Positions 45,501 through 57,500 of a stretch of 64,000 nt of DNA are shown here, in pieces. Each line of letters begins with the position of its first letter. Positions within the stretch are counted from its first letter, which is position 1. A model generated the notes under the pieces. That model did not search any database, was not told where the DNA came from, and saw nothing but the letters and a program-made list of their open reading frames with translations. Source of the stretch: Plazaster borealis (Eukaryota; Echinodermata; Asteroidea; Forcipulatida; Labidiasteridae); NCBI GenBank assembly GCA_021014325.1, contig CM037467.1:1488001-1552000 (forward strand). The letters are read 5' to 3'. Both the position numbers and the translations under genes were made by a program.

Positions 45501-48500
45501 ACATACGGTCAGTAATTTCCTCATGTCAAATTAGTCATCTCAAAGATGGCGTGTCGTGGCTGAGCAAATAAGGACACCGGACTCACCGGACTGAAGCTCT
45601 GGTGTTTCTGATCAGCAGAGTGTTGATTCGAGTCTCGGTCGTGACAGCATGAAACTTAACCATTATTGCTTCGTCCTTCGGATGGCACGTAAAGCCTTAG
45701 GTCCTGTGTGTTGTGTAATGCACGTAAAAGAACCCAGTGCACTTATCTAAAAGAGAAGGGGTTTGCCCCGGTGTGCCTGATTTGATCAGCAGCATATTGC
45801 ACCTTGTAAACCATTACATGCAAGAGGGTGCTATAAAGTAGCGGTTATGTCCACGCAGGAAGAATAATCCATATTGGAATACACATTCTGAGGAAACGTT
45901 CCTGACAGTAATTTTCTCAGATTTTTAATTTTGGGGAATAAAACTGATATCTTTTTCCATACCCACATTTCTTGTTTGTTTATGAAGCGCAATTATCATC
46001 TTTGGAATTGCGCTAAGTAAGAGCTGTTATTATTATTATTACTATTTAATCATTGTTTTTTATTTTTCTCCTTGAAACAGAAAGCTGTGATGAGGCTACT
46101 GAGTTCAAATGTAATATTGGTAGTGCCCAAGGTGTCTGCATTAGCAAGACCCTCCAATGCAACCGCAAAAATGACTGCTATGATCAGGATGATGAAACAG
46201 GGTGCCGTAAGTACCAATCAATTAAAGTCCCGTGTTTTATCTCCTTGATTTTGACTAGACTGTTTGAGGCAAAAAAAAAACATGTTTAGCGTCCTGCGAT
46301 TTTGAAAAAAGAAAGGAGGCCTTTTTTGTTTTTTTTGTTTTTTTTTTTCAAAAGTGGCCGCCCGACACATTTTTAAAGACAACCGGCCGGGGTATTTTTC
46401 AAGATGGTTGACAGCTTTTTTTCAAAATGGCCGCCACTTGGACTCAGGAAATTACATATTGGCTTCTTATGGGCAAGATGCAATAGAAAATGAGACCAAA
46501 ATAATGTGATAGTTAAAATTTATTTTTATTTATTTTATTTTTTTCGTAAAAAAAAAGAAGAAAAAAGAAGGAAGCGGGCAGGATGATAAACATAATTTTT
46601 TTAATTTTATTTTGCCTTATACCACTTTATCCAAGTCCAGGGGTGTAGATATGAAGTTTACTTTGTAATGCTGTCAGGTTTTGTCCCAGGGTATACTTTC
46701 GGTAATTGTCAAAGACCAGTATCCTCACTTGGTGTATCCCACCCAACATATGCATAAAATAACGAACCTGTGAAAAGGTGGGCTCAATCGGTCACCGATG
46801 TTGCAAGAAAATAATGAAAAAAAAACCCACTCTTGTTGCATAGAATTGTGTGCTTTCAGATGCCTGAGTAAGGATTCATGCCTGAAGCCTTTCTCAGATT
46901 CAAATTTGTGGATGAAAAATGACCTCTTTCTCTAAAACTACATTACTTCAAAGGGGGTCGTTTCTGACAATGTTTTATAATATCAACTCTCCATCGCTCT
47001 TTACCAAAGTAAATTTTTAAGGTCATTAATTTTTAGGGTAATTATCAAAGGTATATTCTCCCTTTAAAGGTACACAGGATTGGCAATGATAAAAACATTG
47101 TTTAATTTTAGTCTGAAAGCGTACTGATTATGAACTAGAATAATTTTTTCTGTGAAACATTTCCCTCTGAAATGAAGTCATATGAAAACTCCCCCCCCCA
47201 AAAAAAAAAAAAAAAAAATGCAACAGCTGATTTTGATTGTTACAACCAATGTTAAAGGCCTTGTACACTATTGGTAAGATCGAAAAACACAAATGTTCAC
47301 AGATTCACACACAACTTACATGATTTAAAGTAAGTAATGGTTAAAAGGGTTCATTAAAATATTTCTGCCTAAAATGCTATCGTTTCTGAGAAATGAGTAA
47401 AACAATAGTTTTTATCACACTCGATATTTGGAAAAAACAGAAAACACATAAGGTCTCTTCACTATTTTCTCGTGATCTCGATGACCAATTGAGCTCAAAC
47501 TTTCACAGGTTTGTTTGTTCATGCATATGTTGAATCACACAAAATGTGGACACTGATTTTGAGCTGTTACCAAAAGTGTACAATACCTTTAAAGACAATT
47601 TGTTTACATGCCGAAAATTGTGCATGGCTTAAGTTCAAATGACAAGGTGCATTCTTCGGTGAGTTATATAAAATAAACATTTATTGCAATTCGTTCGTTT
47701 AGTGTCGCGGAATATAATCATTTGGTGAAATCTAGCTTTTCCCAAATTTCATGTGGCTTGGAGTCCAGAATTCACCTCGTGATTGTATTCTGCAACAATG
47801 ATATTTCCATCTATCCTTTTACACACAGAATGCAAGTCGACTGAGTTCCAATGCAAAAAAGGAGGATGTATTCTCAAAGCACAGCGATGTAACAACAGAC
47901 AGGACTGCATTGACAATAGTGATGAGACCGATTGTGGTAAGATTTTATGCCCCATCATTAAAGGGGATTATATACGTTTGGTAATCGGAACCCACTATTT
48001 GTTTCAATCCTATATAGTTGTAGATATATACCATAAAGCTAACCTGTGGAAATTTATTTTCAAAAGGTGGTAGCGTTTTTGAAATATTGCCGAAAATGTG
48101 GAGCGGTTATGTCCACGCAGGAAGAATAATCTGCAATTGGAATACACACTCTAAGAAACGTTTCTGACAGAAATGCTTCTCAGATTCAAATTATTTTAGA
48201 TAAAAACTTATATCTTTTTCCATAACCGCATTACTTCAAAGTGAATTGTTTCTCAAAATGCTTTATACTATCAGAAGCTGCTGTACTTCTTACCAAGTAA
48301 GTTTTTATTGCCATTAATTTTATGAATAATTGCCAAACGTATACAGACCCTTTAAAGGTACTGAACACGTTTGGTAATTGTCAAAGACCAGTGTTCTCAC
48401 TTGGTGTATCCCAACATATGCTTAAAATAACAAGCCTGTGAAAATTTGGGCTCAATTGGTCATCGAAGTTGCAAGAAAATGATGAAAGAAAAAACACCCT

Positions 48501-51500
48501 TGTTGTACAAATTTGTGTGCTTTCAGATAGGAATAAAAACTTCTTGCAAGAAGTTTTTATTATTTTAGTGAGAAATTACCTCTTTCTCAAAAAACTACGT
48601 TACTTCAGAGGGAGTCGTTTCCTACAATGTTTTATACTATCAACAGCTCTCCGTTGCTTGTTACCAAGTAAGTTTTTATGCTAATATTTGTTTTGAGTCA
48701 TTACCAAACGTGTACGATACCTTTAAAGATGTGGCGTGTCGTGGACGAGCAGCTAAGAGCACCTGACTCAAGCTCTGGTGTTTCTGATCAGCAGAGTTCG
48801 TGTTTGACTCCCAGTTGTGGCACTTGTGTCCTTGAGCAAGATGCTTTACCATAATTGCTTTGTCCTTTAGATGGGATATTAAGCCGTATGTACTAGGATT
48901 AGTAGTGCACTTAAAAGAACCCAGAACACTTATTGTGGAAGAGTAGGGATTAACCCCGGTGTTTCTGTTTCACATAGCAAGCACCCTTGTTTACAGGTTT
49001 CCTCGGGCTTGCAAGCTACAGTTATAGAGTTCGCTTATGAGGCATCCTTGGTTTCATTAGCAGAAATATATAATGATAATATTACCCGGTAATGTAATAT
49101 AAAAAGAGATCTACAGACCACTACTGCTTCTCGCAATGCTACCTTACCCTCGCTATTTTGTCCTCAAATGTGTCTTGACTTACTTGGTGGCCACAGAGGC
49201 CATGATCCGTGTTGCTTCAATTTTTCAACTTGATGCCTCATGATGACTTGAAGACATTTCAGTGGAAGTCTCCTTTGAAATATGAACATTTTCTTTAACT
49301 GAGAGAGGTTTGCGGTAACACCATGTGAATATCTCTTTTGAGTAGTGTTGGTTCTGAAAAGAACCGGTGGTTAACGACTCGACGTTTCGATCAGTATGCT
49401 CTGATCGTCTTCAGGAGAATGCTGGACTCTGTTGCTGGATGCTGCTTAAGTACTTGAGCTTGGTGTTGCGCGAAGGCGGGAACTGGATAAGCTGGGCTTA
49501 GTTCGGTGTAGCGTGTAGGCTTGAGTAGGATTAAACCTAAACTGAAACATTTTCTTTCCCCTTCGGAGCTGAAATCTGAGACTTGCCTCTGTTTCCTGAA
49601 TAGTGAAGAAGGTGTAGAAAGTTAAATTGAGCTTTGAATTTGATGTCGCATTCGCCACGTTGTATCCCGTGCTGAGAAAAAGTCACCAACCCCCCCTACC
49701 CCCCCCCCAACAGCGCCATCACTCGCTAACTTGGAGTGACTTAGTGATAGATTGTCGGGTTAATTATGCGTGATTTAAATTGATTGAGAAAATGGAATTA
49801 GCCGTTGCAAACTGCTTTACCAACCAAAAGGACCTATGGTATAAATGCTAAAAAATAGTTGATGGCCTGACGTCTCGACGCTAACAGAGTCTTTCTGGAA
49901 GGCTAAATGACAACACAACACATAAACAGGTGTACAAGTGTAACAGAAGCAGTCAAGTGGAAATACATGTATAGAGAGAGAGAGGCAGAAAGCACACAGA
50001 AAAAAGAAAGGGGTAAATAATGAATAAGGAGAAAAAAGGAGGGGTTGGGGTTGGTTTGACCACAAGAAGTTGGAAACACAAAGGACAAAATCTAGGGTAG
50101 GAAGAGGGAGAAAAAGTAATTAATTAGTGAATGAGGGAGACTAAAAAGGAGGGTATCTGTTGGGAAAAGGAGAAGGCAAAGACAAAAAGGTTATCAGTCA
50201 TTTCCTTCTTGGATGTTCAGATGGGTCGAAACGTGGGGTGTCATGTGGCCGAGTGGTTTAAAGCATCGAATTCAAGTTCCGATGGTTAAGTCATCGGAGT
50301 GTGGGTTCGAATCCCGGTCATGACACTCGTATCCTTGAGCAAGATACTTCACTATAATTGCTTCTCTTCAACCAGGGGTATAAATGGGTACCTGTGAGGG
50401 TAGAGGTTGATATTGTGTTTGAAAAGCCTTCGGAGCGCCACGGCAGCTCGGGGCTGTATACTCCCCAGGGTGCTGAGAATGATTAAAGGAATGTTATTGG
50501 CCCAATGACCAGGGCACTAATGTAAAGCGCATTGAGACGTTATTGTGAAAGGCGCTATATAAGAACTAGTTATTATTATTAACTTTTTATTTATTTTTTT
50601 TTAAATTTATTCCTCAATTTGTTCATGCAGATCTGGATGGGAGCTGTACAGGCATGTTCAAGTGCATCAACAGCGCTTTGTGTATACCTTTGGCCTATGT
50701 GTGTGACAAAGACGACGACTGCCCTGACAGGGATGATGAGACGGAGGAGGCTTGCTTGGCAAACACGCCTACTCCAAGTAAGCCCTCTTCCTTCTTTCCC
50801 CCATAGAACTTTATCACGGCGTGCAGGGCTCGAGTTTGGGGGAAAAAATCAACAAAACTGCAGGGCGTGTAAGCTCGAAACCTTTGCTGGAACAGAAAAC
50901 TGTTCACAAGACCAGAATCAAAATGAGAAAAAAAAACTATCTACACAGTGTCACGATTGAACTGTTTTTACTTATGGGTACAACTTTCAGAAATACTCAA
51001 AGGGAATCCTTTCTCAAAATAGTGGCCGAGCGGATAAGAACACCGGGCTCAAGCTCTGGTGTTTCTGATCAGCAGAGTGTGGGTTCGAGTCCCGGTCGTG
51101 ACGCTTGTGTCCTTAAGCAAGACACTTAACCATTATTGCTGCGTCCTTCGGATGGGACGCAAAGCCGTTGGTCCCGTGTGTTGTGTAATGCATGTAAAAG
51201 AACCCAGTGCACTTATCGTAAAGAGAAGGGGTGTGATCGGCAGCATATTGCGCCACAGCACCTTGTAAACCATTACATTGTGCTAAAAAGGAATAGGTCT
51301 CATACTTCAACATAGCTCCGCATACCTTGCCGGAAAAATTACTGAGCGCCTTGATACGCCCCCAGGGGTGTGATAATGCGCTATAAGAGCCCAGTATTAT
51401 TATTATTATTAAAATAGTGTTTACTATCAACAGCTGCAGAGCTTCTCACCGAGTAAGTTTGTATGGTCATGAACCAATCTCTGACCCCTACCTTTGAAAT

Positions 51501-54500
51501 CTCTAATGATGAAAACCTCCTTACCCTTTCACGGAAGAAAAGGTACCATTTGGGTTTCACTTTTGTTTTCATGTTTTTAAGATTTGATTTTTACTCTTCA
51601 TTGTTTTTGAAGCTATGGCTGCAGCATGTACAGATGATGAGTTTCTCTGTGGTGATGGCAGATGTATATTAATTTCTTGGATATGTGATCATTTCGCGGA
51701 CTGCATAGACAGCAGCGATGAAGATGCCGCTTTGTGTGAAAGAGGTAATCACCAATTGCCCCAATTTTAAAAATAAATATTTAAAGACACTGGACATTTT
51801 TTGGTAATTGTCAAAGACCAGTATTCTCACTTGGTGTATCCCAACAAACCTCTGAAAATTTGGGCTCAATTGGTCATCGAAGTTGCAAGAAAATTTACTG
51901 AAAGAAAAAACACTGTTGTTGCACAAAATTTGCAAAAAATTTGTGTGCTTTCAGATGCCTGAGAAAGGCTTCAGGCCTGAAGTCTTTCTCAGATTAAAAA
52001 ATATTTCAGTGAGAAACGGCGTCTTTCTCAAAAGCTACGTTACTTCAGAGGGAGTCGTTTCTCACAATGTTTACTGGACCAGAATTGTTTTTACAAGAGC
52101 AGAATTAAAATGAGAACAAAATTCATGACTCAGTTCAACATGTATTTAACTGATTATATTTGAACAAACTTTAAGAGGAAGATTGAAGACTTATCTCATT
52201 TGTCGTTATTGGTATTTTGTATTACTTCATTGCTCAATAGAATTGAAAGGTATTTTTTAAGACTCAAAAATCACCTTGAAATCTTTTAAGGGATTGTATA
52301 CGTTTGATAATTGGAACCCACTTTTTGTTTCAATCCTATATAGTTGTAGATACCATAAAACTAACCTGTAAATTTCTTTTGAAAAGGTGGTAGCGTTTTT
52401 GAGATATTGCCAAAAATCTGGAGCAGTTATGTCCACGCAGGAAGAATAATCTGCAATTGGAATACACAATCTGAGAAACGTTACTGTCTGTAACGCTTCT
52501 CAGATTCAAATTTTGGGGATAAAAACTAATATATTTTTTCATAACCGCAGCACTTCGAAGTTAAAGGTTTCTCAAAGTGCATTATACTATCCATAGCTGT
52601 ATACTTCTTACCAAGTAAGTTTTTATTGCCATTAATTTTCAAAGTCATTACCAAATGTATACAGATCCTTTAAAAAAAATATATATATGAAAGCTTACTT
52701 ACCTGACAAACTTGATATATATGGTTTTTGAGGTATTGCATGGTGAGGTATCAATGTATTTTCGGTTTGCGGTAACACCATGTGTTTATCTACTTTGCTG
52801 TGTAGATTTTGTTCTTTAAGAACTTGTCTTGCGGAGACGATTCTGCACACATACGTTAAGGGAGTTAATTTTGCATCAATGAATATTTATGATGTCCACA
52901 CTCTTCACGCAGGGAGTCTAGGTTCTTTCTTTTGAAACTCTAACACCTTAAATTCGGATCCCAGTTTCTGACCTTGTTGTCGATGGTGACCCCTAATCCC
53001 CACTATAGTAAGCCATTTGCAATTCCATTTCCAGATGACACGCAGGTTGGGAAGACAAGATGCGAGGCTGGGGAGTGGCTCTGTGGCAACGGCTGGCAGT
53101 GCATCTTGGAAGGAGAACTTTGTGACCTTTATTTCGATTGCATAGAAAGAGATGATGAAAATAACTGCAGTAAGCATTGACAAAAATAGTCACACTGTTG
53201 GTTGTGGGGTGGGGGGGGGGGGGTCGTCTGATTAACCTGTAGAATAATGTACTATTTTACAAATTGCATTGAAAACTACAAATTTACAAAATGTCCACTT
53301 TGATTAAATGTCATTTTTTAAGTAAGTCTATGAACATTTATCGTACAAAAAATCACCTTCTATTTATTTCTTTTCTTTTTAAGTAATCAACCACAAGGAA
53401 AACTGAATGGGTAAAAGTCAAATAATTTATGGTTGAACAAAGACAAATTTATTAGAGCGGGCTTTGAAGTAATGACATCCGGATTAACGTGCTGGCACTC
53501 CACCAACTGAGCTATCTAGCCCTAATGTTGGGGGTTCCCCATTTTGTCAATATCTTTGTTCTGGGGTGCCAGTCGGAGGCCATACAACGTTTAATTGCCG
53601 TGTAGCACACTTTCTATTTATTTATTTTCTTTATAAGTAATAAACCACAAGGAAAACTGACTGGGTAAAAGTCAAACATTTTGGGGTTGAACAAAGACAA
53701 ATTAATAATAATAATAAATAATAATAATGGACACTTAATAAAGCGCCGGCATCCGCCGCAAGCGGCGCTCATGGCGCTACTCTACAAAAGAACAACAAGC
53801 AATGAAAGTAGCAAACAAACAAAATAAGAAAATAAACTTAACAAAAAGCTTCTCTATGAAAATGAGTTTTTAAACTGTTCTTGAATGTGTTGACTAGAGC
53901 AGGCTTTGAACTAACGGCGCTCTACCAACTGAGCTATCTAACCCTAGTTATTACTACGATTATTACTATTATAATCTTGGCGGTCTCCCTATTTTGTCAA
54001 TATCTTTGTTCTGGGTGCCAGTCAGAAGCCATACAACCTTTAATTGCCGTGTAGCTAGGGATCACACCCAAGTTTACGATACAATCTGGGAAGCCGCAGC
54101 CAGGGGATCACCTTAAGGGGGTGCGACTTTTTTATATCAAATATCAAGTAAAAAACCACAAGGGAAACTGACTGTGTCAATTTTAAATAAATTGGGGTTG
54201 TTCAACCCCCGACTTCTTTTCTTTTTATAATTTTTGATAACTGCAATACTAAAGAGGATGCTAAAGAGGATTTGATCTTCTAAGTATTTATCCTTAACAG
54301 TAAAACTATGTACAATGTGTTTTCTTGCATTCCCAGCATGTACACTTTCAGGCGGATCAACGACCTCTTCCCAGAAACTTGTATGTGGTGAAAAGACTTT
54401 CTCAGATGGAAATCTGGATTTTGACACATCCGATATCACGAGTAAGTAGTCAGGCCTGGATGTACATGGAGGCCACGGAGGCCATGGCCTCTGTTGCCCC

Positions 54501-57500
54501 TGGTCTTGGCCTTGGTGCCCCTTCAAAGTTTCCAATAGACTTCAAGATTTTCCAATGGAAGTGCCCTTTGCAAAATGAAAATGGCCTTGCCCTCTCAAAG
54601 CTGAAATTCCAGGCCTGAAGTAAATCAGACTTTTCCCTGCGGACTTAAAGGGTGTGTACAGCATTGGTAAGGTTGAAAGATGGTCATGGTGGAAAACTTC
54701 CCTTCAAATAGATTTGCTTGAAATGCTATAGTTTTTAGGAAAGGAGTAAAACAATTAGTCTTTATCACTGGTGATAAAATCCGATGTTTGAAAACAGTGA
54801 AAATACATAATGGGGTTTTTCATCTGTTTTCTCCGATTTAGCTTAAACTTTCACAGGTTTGTTATTTCATGTATATGTTGGGTCACATCAAGTGTGGATA
54901 CTGGTCTTTGACAATTTCCAATGTTGTACATTTGCTGTAATGGTAAGGAGTACTGCAATTATTAATGACCAGACCAGAGTGGTTTAGTGCATCGGACTCA
55001 AGTTCTAGTGGCTGAGTCATCAGGGTGTGGGTTCGAATCCCGGTCATGACACTTGAGCAAGACACTTAACTATAATTGCTTCTCTTCACCCAGGGGTATA
55101 AATGGGTACCTGTGATAGAGGTTGATATTGTGTTTGAAAAAGCCGTCGGAGCGCCACGGCAGCTCGGGGCTGTATACTCCCTAGGGAGCTGAGAAAGATT
55201 AAAGGAATGTTATTGGCCCAATGACCAGGGCACTAATGTAAAGCGCATTGATACGTTATTTTAAAATGCGCTATATAAGAACTAATTATTATTATTATTT
55301 TTATTATTATTATTATTATTATTATTAATATTAGGCAAGTACTCAAAATATTAATGACCAGACCAGAGTGGTTTAGTGTATCGGACTCAAGTTCTGGTTG
55401 CTAAGTCATCAGGGTGTGGGTTCGAATCCCCATTATGACACTTGTGTTCTTGAGAAAGACACTTAACTATAATTGCTTCTCATCACCCAGGGGTAAATGG
55501 GTACCTGTGAGGGCAGAGATGGTTCTTGTGATTGATTTCGCTTAGTGCGCTACATACTTGGCAGCACAGGCTGTATATTCCCCAGGGAGCTGAGATGGTT
55601 TAAGGAATGAAATAAATGGCCAAGTGATCAGGGGTAATAATGTTCGAAGTGCAATGACCACTCTTTGGAATTGCGCTATATTAGAGTTGATATTATTATT
55701 ATTACATTGCAATGTTATCAATTGATTTTCAGAGTATGAAAGGATGACTTGCTTGATTTTCAGAGTTTGAAAGGATAACTTACTTGATTTTCAGAGTTTG
55801 AAAGGATGACTTGCTTGATTTTCAGAATTTGAAAGGATGACTTGCTTGATGTTCAGAGTTTGAAAGGGTGACTTGCTTGATGTTCAGAGTTTGAAAGGAT
55901 GACTTGCTTGATTTTCAGAGTTTGAAAGGATGACTTGCTTGATTTTCAGAGTTTAAAACGATGACTTGCTTGATGTTCAGAGTTTGAAAGGATGACTTGC
56001 TTGATGTTCAGAGTTTGAAAGGATGACTTGCTTGATTTTCAGAGTTTGAAAGGATGACTTGCTTGATTTTCAGAGTTTGAAAGGATGACTTGCTTGATTT
56101 TCAGAGTTTGAAAGGATGACTTGCTTGTTTTTCAGAGTTTGAAATGATGACTTGCTTCAACAATTTCTTGCCAACCGAGCCTTCTTATTATTCGTGGGGG
56201 TGGGAGACCTATGTTTGTACGGGCAAACTCACGTGCAGCAGCAGCTCCAACAACTTCCCTGAACCCTGTGCAGGTATGTTGGAGACAAATGTCTCGGCTT
56301 AATTTTTAATTTTTGGGGTCTTCATTTTTTTTGTTATCAAAGAATAAACCACAAGGGAAACTGACTGGGTAAATTTTAAATGACTTAGGGTTTAACAAAT
56401 AAAAATTGACTAGAGCGTGATTTGAACCAACGACCTTCGGTTTTATCATTTGGTTTGATCTACCATTGAAAAATGGGTGACTGCTCTATATTCCGACACC
56501 CCTATGTTCCGACAACCCTATGTTCCGAAAAAAAACCTTGTGATTTGCATGCTAGGGTTTATGGTTAGGGTTAAGAGTAGGCAAATACACTAGTAGTGTC
56601 GTAACATAGGGGTGACAGAAGAAGGGTGTGTAACCGAGAATTCACATACCAATTTTGTACGCAATGCTGGCAGAGTTTTGTCCTGGCCCCTCCGAACCAA
56701 ATCACTGACCCTTGTTGATTGACACCCCCCCCCTCTACCCACACAGGCACAATTCATAAATTAAAAGCCAAGTCCTCATCACCACTCTATTCAATTTTAA
56801 AGTTACCCACGAGTGCTTCATCGCTCCAAATGCCCAAGATTACCGCGGTAATGTGAGGAACACAACGAGTTCCGCATTATGCATGGCGTGGACCGAGGCA
56901 ATTGACGTTGGGCTCACCACCGACGCTGGGCTCACCACCGATGATTATCCTGAGTTACTTGGATCAACCTGCCGTAACCCCAGAGGTTTGAGGCAAACTG
57001 CTTGGTGTTTTTTAGCTGGAGCAGCGACTGCCAGTGAATGGGAGTTATGTGCTGTTGGGCAGCCTTCTACAACTTGTCACGATGGTAAGATAGCAATTTT
57101 TTAGGTGCCCCATCCTTCCCCCAACCGCCAGTAACCGCCGAGTGTTAAATCTTCGGTTTATTCCGTATCTAAACTACAAATCACAATGGCGTCGGCACAT
57201 GCACACACGACCTTTGACCTAATGGTTATTAGACTAGCGCTGTTAGTCGCTTGTAAACACAACACCGGGGAACCCATGGATTTCCACTGTATGACTGTTC
57301 ACAGTAGGGTTTGCCAGATCTTGAAAATTTAAGCCTAAAAGATGTCAACCCAGCTCTGGAGAGCTCAAGAAGAAATCCATGAAGGTCTCCCAGAGCCTCA
57401 AACCACTAGCTCAAATTCCTCAACCCAGTCAGTGAAGTATCGTCACTACTTCCAACTATCAAGTGTTCCGCCATGGAGTACGGGGTTCTCTCCATGCACA

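Noticed and set aside
54325..54618. 97-codon frame and a minus frame with [12 protein letters not shown]
   Set aside because: The minus frame comes from a dispersed CCAAGGCCAAGACCAGGGGC repeat also seen at 22315. The real exon 11 uses another frame.
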